From positions 7,199,205-7,263,204 of the forward strand of contig CM119267.1 in assembly GCA_051294375.1 (NCBI GenBank): a stretch of 64,000 nucleotides of DNA. Reading direction: 5' to 3'. Below are positions 1-14,932 of the stretch, piece after piece (within the stretch, counting starts at the first letter, position 1; every line of letters starts with the position of its first letter). The DNA comes from Paraspadella gotoi. Its lineage: Eukaryota; Chaetognatha. The translations under genes were made by a program, and so were the position numbers. Below the pieces are notes generated by a model that was given only the letters and a program-made list of their open reading frames with translations, had not been told where the DNA came from and made no database searches.

Positions 1-108
1 CGTTCGTTTCGTTATTTCGTTATTTTCGTTCGTTCGTTCGTTCGTTGGTGTCGTTTCGTTCGTTCGTTTCGTTCCGTATCGTTCGTCGTTCGTTCGTTTC
101 AGTTCGTA
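1..108. repeat. (CGTT)n imperfect microsatellite
   Basis: The window opens inside an imperfect CGTT/TTCG tetranucleotide tract with occasional inserted T or dropped bases. Its left end lies outside the window. Confidence 0.9.
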
Positions 109-3420
<3,312 letters not shown>

Positions 3421-3435
3421 CTTTCCTCCCTCCTC

Positions 3436-4240
3436 AGACTCCTTGACATTTTCGCAAGGATGACTTCACCTTTCTGGTCGACGCAAAGAAAAAAGTCAAG
3501 AGAGCCTCTCTCGCATTGCAACGCTAAGGTCGCAAACCGAGAATCAAATGTCTCGTGGGATGACAACCTGGTCAGATGACAAAGTTTGTTTTTTTATTTA
3601 TTATGAAAGTTGGTTTGATTTGCATTGGGTAATGTGTATTGTATTGTGTAATGTGCAATTTGATCCCTGATATTCACCAATATTCTGCCCGATATTTTGT
3701 CTTCGTTTTGTTCCAATTATCTTTAGACTTTTTTCCAATTTCCGATACACCGCTCCTTTCGCCTAGACCAGCTCCTACTGCTCGCCATGGGCGACTTCAA
3801 CTCAGGCAGTAGGACCTCTCATTCTCGATAAAAAAAAACGGAACTTTTTTTTCAAAAAGCGACAGATTTCCTTAATTTAATCCTAAACTGGATTTTAATG
3901 ATAATTTCTAACCATAATCTCTTACTAAATTATAAACTTAACCCTAGTTCTTACCTGTTACCCAATAACTTACCCAATAACTAGCCCTCGTCATTAACCC
4001 CTGACCGTAAATCTAATCCCTATCCGAGTCCAAAACCTAATCCCTAATCCTAATCCCTAACGTAATGCTTAACTCTAGACCCTAACCTATTCGTTAAACT
4101 CAAAAGTGGGCGCTTTTAGAAAATATGGCAAAAAAAACACTTTCTCCAATCTTTTAATTCTCAATCCTATTCACTTTCTCTCCTCCTTCCTCCCAATTTT
4201 TTCAGATCCTCCCTTCCTCTTTCATCTCCTCTCTCCGCCC
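3436..4240 (+). repeat. Diverged direct duplication, copy 1
   Basis: This roughly 0.8-kb segment recurs at 5448-6150 in the same orientation. Shared blocks include a CAGACTCCTTG stretch at its start, a TATTCTGCCCGATATT block, a CCGCTCCTTT-GCCTAGACCA block with CTCGCCATGG, and the closing TATTCACTTTCTCTCCTC block. Divergence is clearly higher than in the near-identical duplications elsewhere in the window, with many substitutions and indels, so this looks like a genuine older duplication or two copies of a dispersed element. Confidence 0.75.
3848..4123 (+). repeat. Telomere-like TIR element, copy E1
   Basis: The core is degenerate CCTAA-type repeat (phrases such as CCTAATCCCTAATCCTAATCCC). 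The left edge is a TTTTTCAAAAAGCGAC block and the right edge a GGGCGCTTTTAGAAA block, which are imperfect inverted repeats of each other. The same edges and core type occur at 16701-17035, 49561-49991, 53620-53918 and 63310-63608. Confidence 0.6.
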
Positions 4241-5447
4241 CGAACTGGCAAGCGATGAACGCAGCCATCGATTCGCCGAGCGGCCGCTTTCGAACTTTAA
4301 CCGCCGTCGATTCGAGGGGCGCGCTTGCCCAGAATGCTCAAGTAACAACCTGAGTCGCTCCGTGTTGGGGAATTGCAATTTGCCATTGATCTCCCATTGC
4401 ATTCGTCAATTGGGAATCCGCGATGTTGAATCGACCTTTTGACCGCCCCCTAGGTGAGTCAATATCCAAAAGTTCTTTTGAATCGCAAAGAAATCTACAC
4501 AGCAAAAATCCGGGTGGGCCTAAAAAAATCCAGGTTCGACCAAACTCACCCTTACTTCTTCAAATATGATTGAACACCCTTAGCGCTACTAGTGCTTGAA
4601 GGCATTTTGGCACACCGCTTTCACATCATAATTCTCTGTGCTAAAATATAAAAGATTTTACTTGTTGCAACGCTTATTTATCAAGTTAGAGAAAATCTAT
4701 GGAGTTAATTCGTGTTAATTTTCAAAGACAAAACTACATCAAATAGCTTTACAACATCATCAGGCAATCTGCTGGATGGAAGGTAGAAGTCCATTATTAC
4801 TTGATGTCTATATCTTTCTAAGTCTGGGGGGAGTAGCACAAAGTTGTTTCTATATAATTTTATTCACAAATAAGCTGCTTCTAAATGATAAAATAAGTTT
4901 TTAAAAAAATATCAGTGTAGTCACATACCTGGAGGATCTTTTTCTGTACAAAACCTATAATATTTCTAAAACATAATTGCAAAAAACCAAGTAACGCTAA
5001 ATATTTTTTCTTCCTCCCGGCGAAACTAAAATAAAAAAGGTAAAAAAATTTATTAATTGAAAATTTTGAAATTATTCTTGGAAAAAATTTACAATGACTT
5101 TTGGACAACACAAATAAATTGGCTTCTCTTTTTGTCTGTTAATATATAGAGATATATTCTGCTTTTTTTTTTCCAAAAAAAAAACCCAATTTTTTATTAC
5201 ACTTTTATGATATATGGAGGGAGACTTTGTTGTGTGAATCAGTGAAATCCAGTTTAAATGTTGTTCCTAACTGTAAATCGTGCAATTTGCAAATAGACTT
5301 CTAAGTAAAGTTTCTGATTGGATTGATTGGTAGACAAAAAACCCGGGACGAACAACAACAAGGAACCAATAGGAAGAATACGATTAAAACAACTGTTTCT
5401 TTGTATCTTTCTTTTTCTCTCGTTGTGCTCATTTCTACTTTTTGTTC
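4241..5447. other. Gene-free stretch between the two duplicated segments
   Basis: The start (4240-4440) is GC-rich and weakly resembles 6181-6265 in its CGATTCG/CGCTTTCGAA motifs. The remainder is AT-rich with poly-A and poly-T runs. No supported exon was seen. Confidence 0.5.
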
Positions 5448-6150
5448 AGACTCCTTGCATTTTCGGGAGGGTGATCTTTCTGGGTCCGAGTCAGTCGGAG
5501 AGTCTTCGCCATTGCCGCCCCTAAGGTGAACCGGCTCATGTTCGTGGGCCCGACACCTGGTCGACTGCAGTTTGTTTTTTCCATTTTATGACAGTTGGTT
5601 TATTTGGCTTGGGTATGTGTATTGTATTTGGTGTAGTCATTTTGATCCTGCATATTCACCTATTCTGCCCGATATTGTCCTTCGTTTTTGTTTCCATTCT
5701 CTTTCAGCACTTTTTTCCCCCACTTTCCGCATACCCCGCTCCTTTGCCTAGACCACATGCTCCTACTTGCTCGCCATGGCCGAACTTACTCAGTCGGGTG
5801 GACTCTCCACTTCTCGATCCACAGACACCGGCATTTTTTTTCGCGACACCGACGACTTTCTTATTTTCCTCCTGGATTTTATGTATTTCTCCCCATCTTT
5901 TACTCTAACTATCTAGTTCCCTCCCTCTTCCCCATCTACACCCTGACCGTTCTATCCCTATCGAGTCACCTTCCTATCCTACCCTACTCCCCATGGGGCG
6001 CTTTGGACATAATGGCCAAATATCTTTTTTATTCCTTTCTCAATTTTATTCTCAATCTATTCACTTTCTCTCCTCTTCTCCCATTTTTTCAAGAATCCTC
6101 CCTTCCTCTTTATCTCCTCTCTCACTCTCTTCTCTTTCCCCCCTCTCCTC
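5448..6150 (+). repeat. Diverged direct duplication, copy 2
   Basis: This is the partner of 3436-4240, about 2 kb downstream. The telomere-like element of copy 1 is represented here by a more eroded pyrimidine-rich version ending in a GGGGCGCTTTGG edge at about 5995-6006. Frames longer than 100 codons in this stretch are proline, leucine and serine shadows of its pyrimidine-rich composition. Confidence 0.7.
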
Positions 6151-6294
6151 TCCCCCCCCTTCAACCCTACCCCTCCCTTTAGTATCGACAGAAGAGAAGC
6201 TGTTGTTTTGTCGTCGGAGCGTGAATCGACTTCGAAAGCGGAACTCTCTCCTCGAATTGCGCCGTAAAAAGGACAAAAGGTAAACGGCAGAACA

Positions 6295-6325
6295 AGAGAG
6301 AGAGAGAGAGAGAGAATGAGAGAGA

Positions 6326-6386
<61 letters not shown>
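6295..6386. repeat. (GA)n microsatellite
   Basis: Nearly pure GA dinucleotide tract with two short interruptions. Confidence 0.95.
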
Positions 6387-6388
<2 letters not shown>

Positions 6389-6689
6389 ACAGCCAAATGC
6401 AAAAAATTTGACGACATTAATTTGCGAATTCGTTCACTGGAAACTTTCTCCATTTTCAAAACAAATGGTATGGTTCATTTTTCTCCAATGATTATATATG
6501 TGGAGAATAAATCGAGACTATATTAGGCGCCTAATGTCTCACAATTCACAGGTTGCGCAAGGTAACGATATCCGGGGTCAGGGGGTGCGTCGGAAACGGG
6601 CACGTCGCGACTCACGCGGGCGTCGTCAAAAAAATGCGCTCGGTGCGGAGGCCAAACGCGACGAGAAAGACGCCCCTTTCTCTCTCCTC

Positions 6690-7011
6690 CATCATCTTCC
6701 CCCTCCTCCTCTTCTCTCTCTCTCTCTTCTATCTCTTCACCTCTCTTTTCCTCTCTCTCTCTCTCTCTCTCTTTCCTCTCCTCTCTCACTCGCTGCTCAC
6801 TCGCTGCGCAGGCGGCGAGAATGCGTCGTCGCTTAATAGATTCTCTCTTTCGCATCCCGGATCAGAAGCATGGCCACCCGGGAAAAACGGTGGATTCCCT
6901 CTCTCTTTCTCTCTCTCTCTCCTTCCTCTCTCTCGTTGCTACTGTCTCTCTCTCTCTCTCTCTACTCTCTCTATCTCTCTCTCTCTCCTCTCTCTCTCCT
7001 CTCTCTCTCTA
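6690..7011. repeat. (CT)n-rich block
   Basis: Clustered CT tracts at about 6715-6790 and 6898-7011 flank a short GC-rich stretch (6790-6895). Serine and leucine repeat frames here are artefacts of the CT composition. Confidence 0.9.
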
Positions 7012-7960
7012 ATGCAATTTCTTGATAGGAAAGAACGAAAAAAAAAAAGAAAAAATTTCTTCCTAGTAAAAAGCTGTAATTTTCGTTCGCGTCTTTTTTC
7101 ATCTTGCTAAAAGCTTCGTTCAATTTTTTTTGGTTTATGAAAAACTATCTAAATTATGGTTCGTTTATGCATTTTCCTCTTNNNNNNNNNNNNNNNNNNN
7201 NNNNNNTAACTTTAATTAAATACCGGTACGACATTTAAAAATTTTCTGTGATTACAATTTTATTTTTTTGACTAATTCAGCGTTTAATATTTAACAGTCT
7301 TGATCCACGATGATTTTAAACGTCTTAATTGTTTCTAGTTGCTATTACTTCGGCTCTCTATTCACGTATAACGCATTTAAGCTCTCTCTCTGTGGTTTTT
7401 ATGTCGTCTCTTACATTCAATTTTATGTAAATTAGCAAGGGTTTCCCTCTTAACGAAGTTTCCCATCTTCATGAGCTGTGTGGCTTCTTTTTATTTTTAG
7501 TTGCGCAGGGAGTACTCGCGGAGCAACTCTATAAGTCACTTTTCGGTCGGTTTGTCGGTATATCTGTCCTACTTACGTTAAAAATGCATATAATTAGCCT
7601 TCAGAAAATCCTAAAACTGTCATGTCATGTCATGTCACGAGAAATAAACGTGATAAAGCAGTCACTGCGGCGCAACACATTTTAATTACCGTTCTTGTTT
7701 ATTTTTAAATCATTTTTTACTGTTGAACTTTCCGTCTATGGACTACAATTACTTAATGTAAAATATATTCGTTTTATTCTGTCTGTTTTTCTTCGCTCTT
7801 CATCTTCTTCTTCATTATTTTCTTTATCTTCTTTTCTTCTTCTTTATCATCTTTTTTTTTCCTTCGTTGACTCTTTCTCTCTCTCCTTCGCTTTCTGTCA
7901 CATTCATTTTCTCTTCCTCTCATTCGCTCTCTCTTTTAGTTTTAAATCTAATTCTCTAGT

Positions 7961-7999
<39 letters not shown>

Positions 8000-8041
8000 A
8001 TCTCCTTCCTTTTCTTGTCTCCGCTTCCACTGAGGTGGTCT
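7012..8041. other. Gene-free AT-rich stretch with a 25-N gap
   Basis: AT-rich sequence with a gap of exactly 25 N at 7182-7206, a (CATGT)-type short repeat at 7619-7636 and a CT tract at 7964-7997. No coding signal was seen. Confidence 0.5.
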
Positions 8042-8341
8042 CCTAACTTTCATGTCTCTTTCATGTTTTTTTTTTTTTCGGGGACTCACTAAGTTAAAAA
8101 TGAACGCAACATGAGAGAATTATAAAAACTCATTGCACATTCACTCTTCTTCTCAACCATAAAAGATAGAATACGATATTAACTGAAAACATGCGAGGAA
8201 AAATGAGAGAAAACGGGTAGAATAATTAAAATCATTAAGAGGGAAAACGGAGAGAATTAAAGAAAGGGGAATTAGAAATATTCCGGGTGCATCCCTCTTA
8301 AACGAGACAATATCTTATAATCAAGCTCTCTCTCTCCTCCT
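8042..8341 (+). repeat. 0.3-kb duplication at a gap edge, copy 1
   Basis: From an ACTTTCATGTCTCTTTCATG block to a CT tract that runs into the 25-N gap at 8342-8366, this segment is repeated immediately after the gap. The two copies differ mainly by scattered one-base indels. Confidence 0.9.
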
Positions 8342-8366
8342 NNNNNNNNNNNNNNNNNNNNNNNNN

Positions 8367-8672
8367 CTTCAACTTTCATGTCTCTTTCATGTTTCTTTTT
8401 TTTTTCGACTCAAACTAGTTAAAAATGAACGCAAACATTGAGAGAATTTTATAAAAACTCATTGACATTTTCACTCTTTCTTCTCAAACCATAAAGATAG
8501 AATAACGATCATTACACTGAAAAACAGTGAGAGGAAAAATGAGAGAAAACGGGTAAAGATAATTACAAATCATTAAGAGGAGAAAAACGGAGAGAAATTA
8601 AAGAAAAAGGGAATTAGAAATATTCCGGGTTGCATCCCTCTTCAAACGAGAATTCCAATATTCCATTAATCA

Positions 8673-8728
<56 letters not shown>
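8367..8728 (+). repeat. 0.3-kb duplication at a gap edge, copy 2, ending in (CT)n
   Basis: This is the direct repeat of 8042-8341 and starts at the first base after the 25-N gap. It ends in a long pure (CT)n tract at about 8674-8728, whereas copy 1 has only a short CT run before the gap. Confidence 0.9.
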
Positions 8729-8732
<4 letters not shown>

Positions 8733-9220
8733 CTCCGAGTCCCTCATTTTATCACTGCCTTTACTTCTTTCTTTTTTTCCCTTAGAGTCTTGAACATGCA
8801 CAATGTGCATTGCATTGCACACTGCAGATAATATTTTTGTTTAATATTATATTTCGAGCATTCAAAATTCAAAAGCTGTATAAACACATTCATAAACTTC
8901 AAAATGACTCAATGAGTTACAATAACAAACGCTTTCAATAATAATTTAAAAACTAGATCTCTAATTCCTTCTAGGACCTGACATAGCTATAAATCAAGTT
9001 TTGCTTTCAATCATTTCTGAATCACTAATCACTAATCAACAAACTTTTTCGTTGATTTAACCATTCCACGGAAATAAATTCGTTAAATATTAATATTAAT
9101 ATGAACAATATTTCGGCCATAAAAAAAACAACAATGCTGCCAACAAAAAAAAATCGATCAAATAATGATCGCGCGACGCATGAAATAATCCTCTGCCAAA
9201 AAAAACAAACAAAAAAAACT
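8729..9220. other. Gene-free AT-rich stretch
   Basis: AT-rich unique sequence with poly-A runs. No supported feature was seen. Confidence 0.5.
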
Positions 9221-9229
9221 CGGAAATCG

Positions 9230-9246
9230 CACGTGTCCGTCACGTG
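9230..9246. promoter_or_regulatory. Paired CACGTG E-boxes in a CpG-rich patch
   Basis: Two perfect CACGTG palindromes start 11 bp apart (9230 and 9241), about one helical turn. They sit at the start of a CpG-rich patch (9220-9398) that stands out from AT-rich surroundings and runs into an N gap. CACGTG is the classical bHLH (Myc/Max, CLOCK/CYCLE, USF) site; binding here is inference. The patch could be the edge of a promoter whose remainder lies in the gap. Confidence 0.3.
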
Positions 9247-9398
9247 ACCGCGTCGAAACGACGCCCATTTCGCGCACGCACGGAACACACACGCGCGGGT
9301 AACACGCGCGGTACACGCGACGCTCGCTTGACCGTCGCATCAATCTTTTCGCCCCGCGTCGTTCGTAACTGAGGGGTCGTCGAGGGAAAGACGGGGCG

Positions 9399-9537
9399 NN
9401 NNNNNNNNNNNNNNNNNNNNNNNNNNNNNNNNNNNNNNNNNNNNNNNNNNNNNNNNNNNNNNNNNNNNNNNNNNNNNNNNNNNNNNNNNNNNNNNNNNNN
9501 NNNNNNNNNNNNNNNNNNNNNNNNNNNNNNNNNNNNN
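9399..9537. other. Assembly gap (139 N)
   Basis: Run of N directly after the CpG-rich patch. Confidence 1.
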
Positions 9538-10598
9538 GAAGCAGGGAAGTGAAGAGGTATTAAACGCGAAAGAAGGGGGAATGAGAGGAGCTGATTCGGA
9601 GAAGGGAGAGGGGACGGTGGTTATGGTTCAAGGGGAATAAGTCCGATGAGTGGAAGAGTTGAAGAGGGTCAGTAAAAAAAAGGGAGGCAAACCTGTCCCG
9701 GGGAGGGAGGAAGAGCGAGGGATATAAAGTCTCATTCACGAAGAAGAAAACGTAAATGGCGATTGTTTTCTTTTTATTATCGCTCGTCTCTCGTTCCGAT
9801 CGGCTCGGCTTATTTCCACGTTACTTGTCCCTAACCTTACCCTTTTTTTTGGGGTCACCAAAAAATCTCCCCCACTCTTCTTCCCTTTGCTTCCAATAAA
9901 CCGAATTGGAATTCCTAGCCTCGCATTCGTAGCCTTCGCCGAGGGAACTGGGTCAAATCATAAAATCGGCCAGAAGAATAAATAATAAAAAAAAAGAAAG
10001 GAAAGAAAGTTCTTTCCCTGCCTCCCCCCCCCCTTAAACCGGTTGATATTTCGTCGTCGTCGTCGTCGTCGTCACGATTCGTGTGAATTTCCTATCAAAT
10101 TCGTGACGAAATTTTCTTTTTTCAAAAAAAAAAGAAGCAAAAAAAAAAACTGTTTCCTAAATCTGAAGCTTTTTAACCCAGCCTCCCACCAACCAAAAAA
10201 AAATATTGTTTTTTTTATTATTTTGATAAAAAAAATCGCGGGAACAGAAAAGCTTAAAAGAAAAATAAAATGTTTTCGAATTCAAAGGCAGAAACTGCGG
10301 TTTATCCCTTCCACGTTTTTGCGATGGAAGAAATTCGTATTTTATTTTCTTTTTTTGTGTGCGTTTTTTTTTAAATTTCATTATACGAATTTTATACGAA
10401 AGTTTGTAGTGAGCCTAAAAAATTAAAAATAGTTTTCTATCTATGAGATTCATTGTTTAATTTTGTTTTTTATATATAAGTTTAAACGTCGAAAAAATTG
10501 AAATCTATAAAGTCAAAAACTTTCTACTCAGACTTGAAGTCTCAAGACTCAGACTTTCCGAATTTCCTTTAATCGTCTCTATTTCTCCCGGGGCGGTN
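9538..10598. other. Gene-free stretch with a (CGT)n tract
   Basis: Purine-rich at first, then AT-rich. A short (CGT)n microsatellite lies at 10053-10072 and homopolymer A/T runs at 10120-10230. No coding signal was seen. Confidence 0.5.
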
Positions 10599-11106
10599 NN
10601 NNNNNNNNNNNNNNNNNNNNNNNNNNNNNNNNNNNNNNNNNNNNNNNNNNNNNNNNNNNNNNNNNNNNNNNNNNNNNNNNNNNNNNNNNNNNNNNNNNNN
10701 NNNNNNNNNNNNNNNNNNNNNNNNNNNNNNNNNNNNNNNNNNNNNNNNNNNNNNNNNNNNNNNNNNNNNNNNNNNNNNNNNNNNNNNNNNNNNNNNNNNN
10801 NNNNNNNNNNNNNNNNNNNNNNNNNNNNNNNNNNNNNNNNNNNNNNNNNNNNNNNNNNNNNNNNNNNNNNNNNNNNNNNNNNNNNNNNNNNNNNNNNNNN
10901 NNNNNNNNNNNNNNNNNNNNNNNNNNNNNNNNNNNNNNNNNNNNNNNNNNNNNNNNNNNNNNNNNNNNNNNNNNNNNNNNNNNNNNNNNNNNNNNNNNNN
11001 NNNNNNNNNNNNNNNNNNNNNNNNNNNNNNNNNNNNNNNNNNNNNNNNNNNNNNNNNNNNNNNNNNNNNNNNNNNNNNNNNNNNNNNNNNNNNNNNNNNN
11101 NNNNNN
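10599..11106. other. Assembly gap (508 N)
   Basis: The longest run of N in the window. Confidence 1.
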
Positions 11107-12321
11107 TAGAGCTACTGACTCCCGGGAGTCCGTTTCGAGAATTCCGATTTTCGAAAAATCGGGGAAAAAAAATTTAAAATTGTCGAGAATAAAAAAAATT
11201 ATAATAAAATGAAAGAAAGGGTTGAATATTGAATTNNNNNNNNNNNNNNNNNNNNNNNNNTTTTTTCCTCCTTCCTCTCTTTTTCCCCTCGGCCACTCTC
11301 TCTCGTCTTCTCTCTCTCTTCCGATTTTCTCTTCATCTTCTGATCATCTCGTCTCTCCTCTCTCTGAAAAAAAAAGAAAAGAAAAGGAGAGAGAAGAAAA
11401 GGAAACCAATATGAAAACCAAGTTTCAAAAACACTTTGCTTTCTCTAATATTAGAAAACCAAGTTATAATCTTCTGGTAAATAGTAAAATTTCTAAGTAA
11501 TGCTCGCCATTCAAGAAAAAAAATGGGATTCATACATCATATATGATGATCATTAATTCAAAATAATGTTTGATGCAGAGTCATCCCCCCCCCCAATTCG
11601 AAACAAAAAACCCAACGAAAAAAAAAAGAAAATTGTTTTCCTTGTTCATCTCGTCGTTGTTGTTCTTTGTTGTTGTTCTTCGTTGTTGTTCTTTGTCCAG
11701 AATCTGCTGACGCAACTGTTTCCGACAGCGATTGGCGTTGCAAACGACTTCCATTGGCGCCGCAGTCGAAGAGCCAACAAGTTTTGAATGTTGGTTCAAC
11801 ATGTTGGTTCAACATGTAAAAGAGTTCAGCAACGCAGAGAATGGATTATCAATCAATTATTATTAATAATCAATATTTTTGATAATTATTATTATCTATT
11901 ATCAATTCATTCTTCGCAATGTCAGTGTCGACTAAGGGCTCTGCGATGATTTTATGTTTTTTCGAAGAAGCCAAAGACAAATTCAAGATATAAAATTAAA
12001 AAAAGAAAAATAAAGAAAAACGAAAATAAATAAAGAAAAGATGTGAATCCTATCCTCGTTAAGCCGCAAAAAAAAATGCCGCTCGTTAGCGAAGGAAGAA
12101 ACCACATGAAAAAGGAGATAAAAGGCAAAATTAGAAAAAAGGAAAAAAAAGAAAAAACCAAACAAAACAAACAAAAAAAATAAAGAAAACAAATGAGAAG
12201 AAGAAAAAAATCCAATTCTTTAGATTTTTTTTATTTTTTCCCTTCGATGCGCAAAGAAAATCTTAAAAAAGAAGAGGAGAAAAAATGTTGGGATGAAAAA
12301 TGAAGACGCTGGGATGGAATA

Positions 12322-12325
<4 letters not shown>
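11107..12325. other. Gene-free stretch with a 25-N gap and AT palindromes
   Basis: Contains a 25-N gap (11236-11260), a pyrimidine-rich stretch, a (TTGTTC)-type run at 11652-11697, a tandem ATGTTGGTTCAAC repeat at about 11788-11816, and an AT-rich partially palindromic stretch (11845-11910) built from TATTATCAAT and ATTGATTATT words. Confidence 0.5.
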
Positions 12326-12388
<63 letters not shown>

Positions 12389-12620
12389 AGAGAGAGAGAA
12401 GGACAGTGGGGGTTCTTTCTTTGTGAGAGAAACCGAGAAAACAAAAAGACATCATCGACGGAATAAAAGAGAACATAAAGGAGATAAGAAGAGAATAAAA
12501 GCTAGTGAGCGATAAGAGGAGGAGAGAGAGAGATGAGAGAGAGAGAGAGGAGAGGAGAGAGCAGCGAGAGAGAGAGGCAGGAGCTCAGAGGTGAGGAGAA
12601 GAAGAGAGAGAGAGATTGAG
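12326..12620. repeat. (GA)n microsatellite cluster
   Basis: Long GA tracts at 12326-12402 and 12519-12618, separated by about 110 bp of mixed sequence. Confidence 0.9.
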
Positions 12621-12699
12621 TGGATTTAAGATTCTCGCGTCGTTTGACTTCTCCGTCTCTCGTTTTGAATAATTGATTTTCTGAATTTCTATCAAAGTC

Positions 12700-12778
12700 T
12701 CTTTCCTTTTTTCTTTTCCTTTTTTCTTTTCCTTTTTTCTTTTTCCTTTTTTCTTTTTCCTTTTTTTCTCCTTTTTCA
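12700..12778. repeat. T-rich minisatellite, about 13-bp unit
   Basis: Five to six tandem copies of a unit close to CCTTTTTTCTTTT, with small length variation. Confidence 0.8.
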
Positions 12779-13074
12779 TTCGCGTACGAGGAATTCTAAT
12801 TAACTACGCGATCGTCGCCGTTGAGCGACTTCGGTCTCGGGAGATTCCATCCTTCCGTCCGTCCGTTCGTCCGACTCTACTTCCATCTCTTTTTCCGTTT
12901 CTTACTTATATCCGAGTGTCCCTGTTGAATTATAAGTCAAAAATGCTCATTAAACGAATTTTTGTGCTTTTAATATTTGTATTTTGAGATTGAATATCGC
13001 AGTTTATATAGCGAGAAAGTGAGAGTGTGGAATTTACTGAGGTAAGGATTTTGAATTTTATCATATATATATGT

Positions 13075-13380
13075 GGAGGAAATTGGTAAAACCAATATAG
13101 AGATTATTCATTCATTCAATCAATAAACTCTCTGGACCCTGACCTTGGACTTGCTACGGTGGGTTATGGGGGATCATGGCTCTCGTTCCTCTAACAAGAT
13201 TTTCACATGGCATGACCCTTGAAAATTTCTATCAAGACTCTTCCACAGGTCTACAAATTACCAGCTGACTCATAAAGTTTCAATGAATTCTTTTTATTTC
13301 AAAAATCATCAGATACGTAATAAATTATATTTATATTTTTTTCGATATTTTTTTCCCTGTTCCACTCCAAATTGCGATCC
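13075..13380 (+). repeat. Dispersed repeat family, copy 1
   Basis: This segment aligns by eye with 42410-42740. Both begin with an AAATTGGT(A/G)AAACCAATATA block (a short inverted repeat in itself), share CCTGAC and CTTGCTAC/CTTACTAC words, an ACAAGAT block, an ATCAAGACTCT/ATCGAGACTCT block and AAAGTTTCAAT. Divergence is substantial. This could be a SINE or another dispersed element; no tail or internal promoter was recognised. Confidence 0.5.
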
Positions 13381-14702
13381 AGTAATCCCACCCGTTTCTC
13401 TCATTCCCACCTAAAACCACCTAAAACGTCCGAACCCTTACCTCCCCCCCTCACTAATTCCCACCCCAAACCCCGCCTTTGAGCGTATGTTGTGAGAAGG
13501 GGTAAGAAAATCCGTCCAACTTTTTCTTCCGATTTGTCGAGAGGAAAGATGACGAATTAATCTCGCGGCTTTTTCTCTTTCCCCTGATTTTTTTCGCGCC
13601 GAGGTGAGAGGGGGGCGGGGGAAAAAAGTGGAGGGGGGGTTTTCAATCCTGGTTTTTTTTTCTTTTTCTTCCCCTGCACCCTTGGTCTTCTTTTTTTTCC
13701 CCTTTGCACCCTAGTTCTTCTTTATTCCCTTTCACTCTTCCTCTCCATTTGTTATTGAATCTCTTTCTGTTTTTCTTCCTTGACACTTTTTCTCTCCTTT
13801 GCCTCCTTTTCTCCTCTTCACATCTCGCGAATGACATTTCCGAAGAAAGTTCTAGAAGACTTTATGTATCTAATAACCTTTTTTTTTTCCCCCAATTTAG
13901 ACTTTTAATGTTTATTATCAACTGTATTCTCCTTGGTTTATATATGCTTCTTTAGCCTCTATTTTTTTTGGTATTTTTTCTTTTTAATTCCTCCCTTTTC
14001 GAACCCCCCCCTTCCCCCCCCTCTTCTCGCCGCTCTCTTTCCTTTCCTCCTTTTTTTTTAATTGTCTTTTTAAACTGTCCCACGTTTCTCTTTTTCTCCT
14101 TGTTCCCCGCTTTTCCTCTGTCGCTCTGAGAGATAGAGAGTCTTTCTCGTTAATGAGGTTAAAATTATCACATCGGGAATATTATATTTGTCTCGAAAGA
14201 TGGAAGAGACGCAGGCTAAAAGGGAGCGGCGCACGGAAAAAATGTTCAGTGTGTAAGTAAATGTTTATACAAAAAGCGTGGTGTAACCCGATAAAAGGCG
14301 AGAAGATTTAAAAAAAAACTGTAATATTTAATATATAATATATAATATATAATATGACCCCAAAAAAAATGACAGAAAAACCTGGCGTATTTTTTTCGCT
14401 TTGTCACGAATGAAAATAGAAGGAAAAAAATAAAGGAAATAAAGGAAAGAAAGGAAATAGATCGAAACGAGTTCGTTGATGCATGGAGACAGTTTTTTTC
14501 CAAAAAAAAAAAAGACTAAAAAAACCGATAAAAATGATAAAATTTAACAAAAAAATGGAATCGAAGGGAAAATTTGAAATGAAAAAAAAATCTAAGGTCG
14601 TGGCTTCAATTTCTAATTTTGGATAATTTTTTTTTTCTTTGACAAACGAAAACATAAACGGAAAAATAGAAATGAAGTTAGGTTACGAGGAGGAAGAAAA
14701 GG
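13381..14702. other. Gene-free pyrimidine-rich then AT-rich stretch
   Basis: T/C-rich to about 14130, with C-rich runs at 13441-13450 and 14003-14022, then AT-rich with poly-A runs and a TATAATATATAATATA block at about 14330-14355. No supported exon was seen. Confidence 0.5.
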
Positions 14703-14757
14703 ATGGGAGAGAGAGAGAGAGAGGAGAGAAGAGAGGAGAGAGAGAGAGAGAGAGAGG
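14703..14757. repeat. (GA)n microsatellite upstream of candidate exon 1
   Basis: GA tract about 180 bp upstream of the candidate signal-peptide start codon. It would lie in the promoter or 5' UTR of that gene. Confidence 0.9.
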
Positions 14758-14932
14758 ATCCATATACTCAGCTCTCCCACGGTAAGCGGGCAGCCGTAGA
14801 CGCCGGAGTCGGCGCGCGCGCGGGCTTCTCCGAAGACCGACTCACTTCTCTTCCGGGCTTCCTTTTCTTTCCCGCTCGGATCGGGGAGATTTTCTCTCTC
14901 TCCGATGGTCAGCGGTCGGGCTTCTTTCGGTG

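Noticed and set aside
3436-6150. LTR pair of a retrotransposon
   Set aside because: The copies are direct repeats about 2 kb apart, but they lack TG..CA ends, no primer-binding site was seen, and the DNA between them has no gag or pol-like frame.
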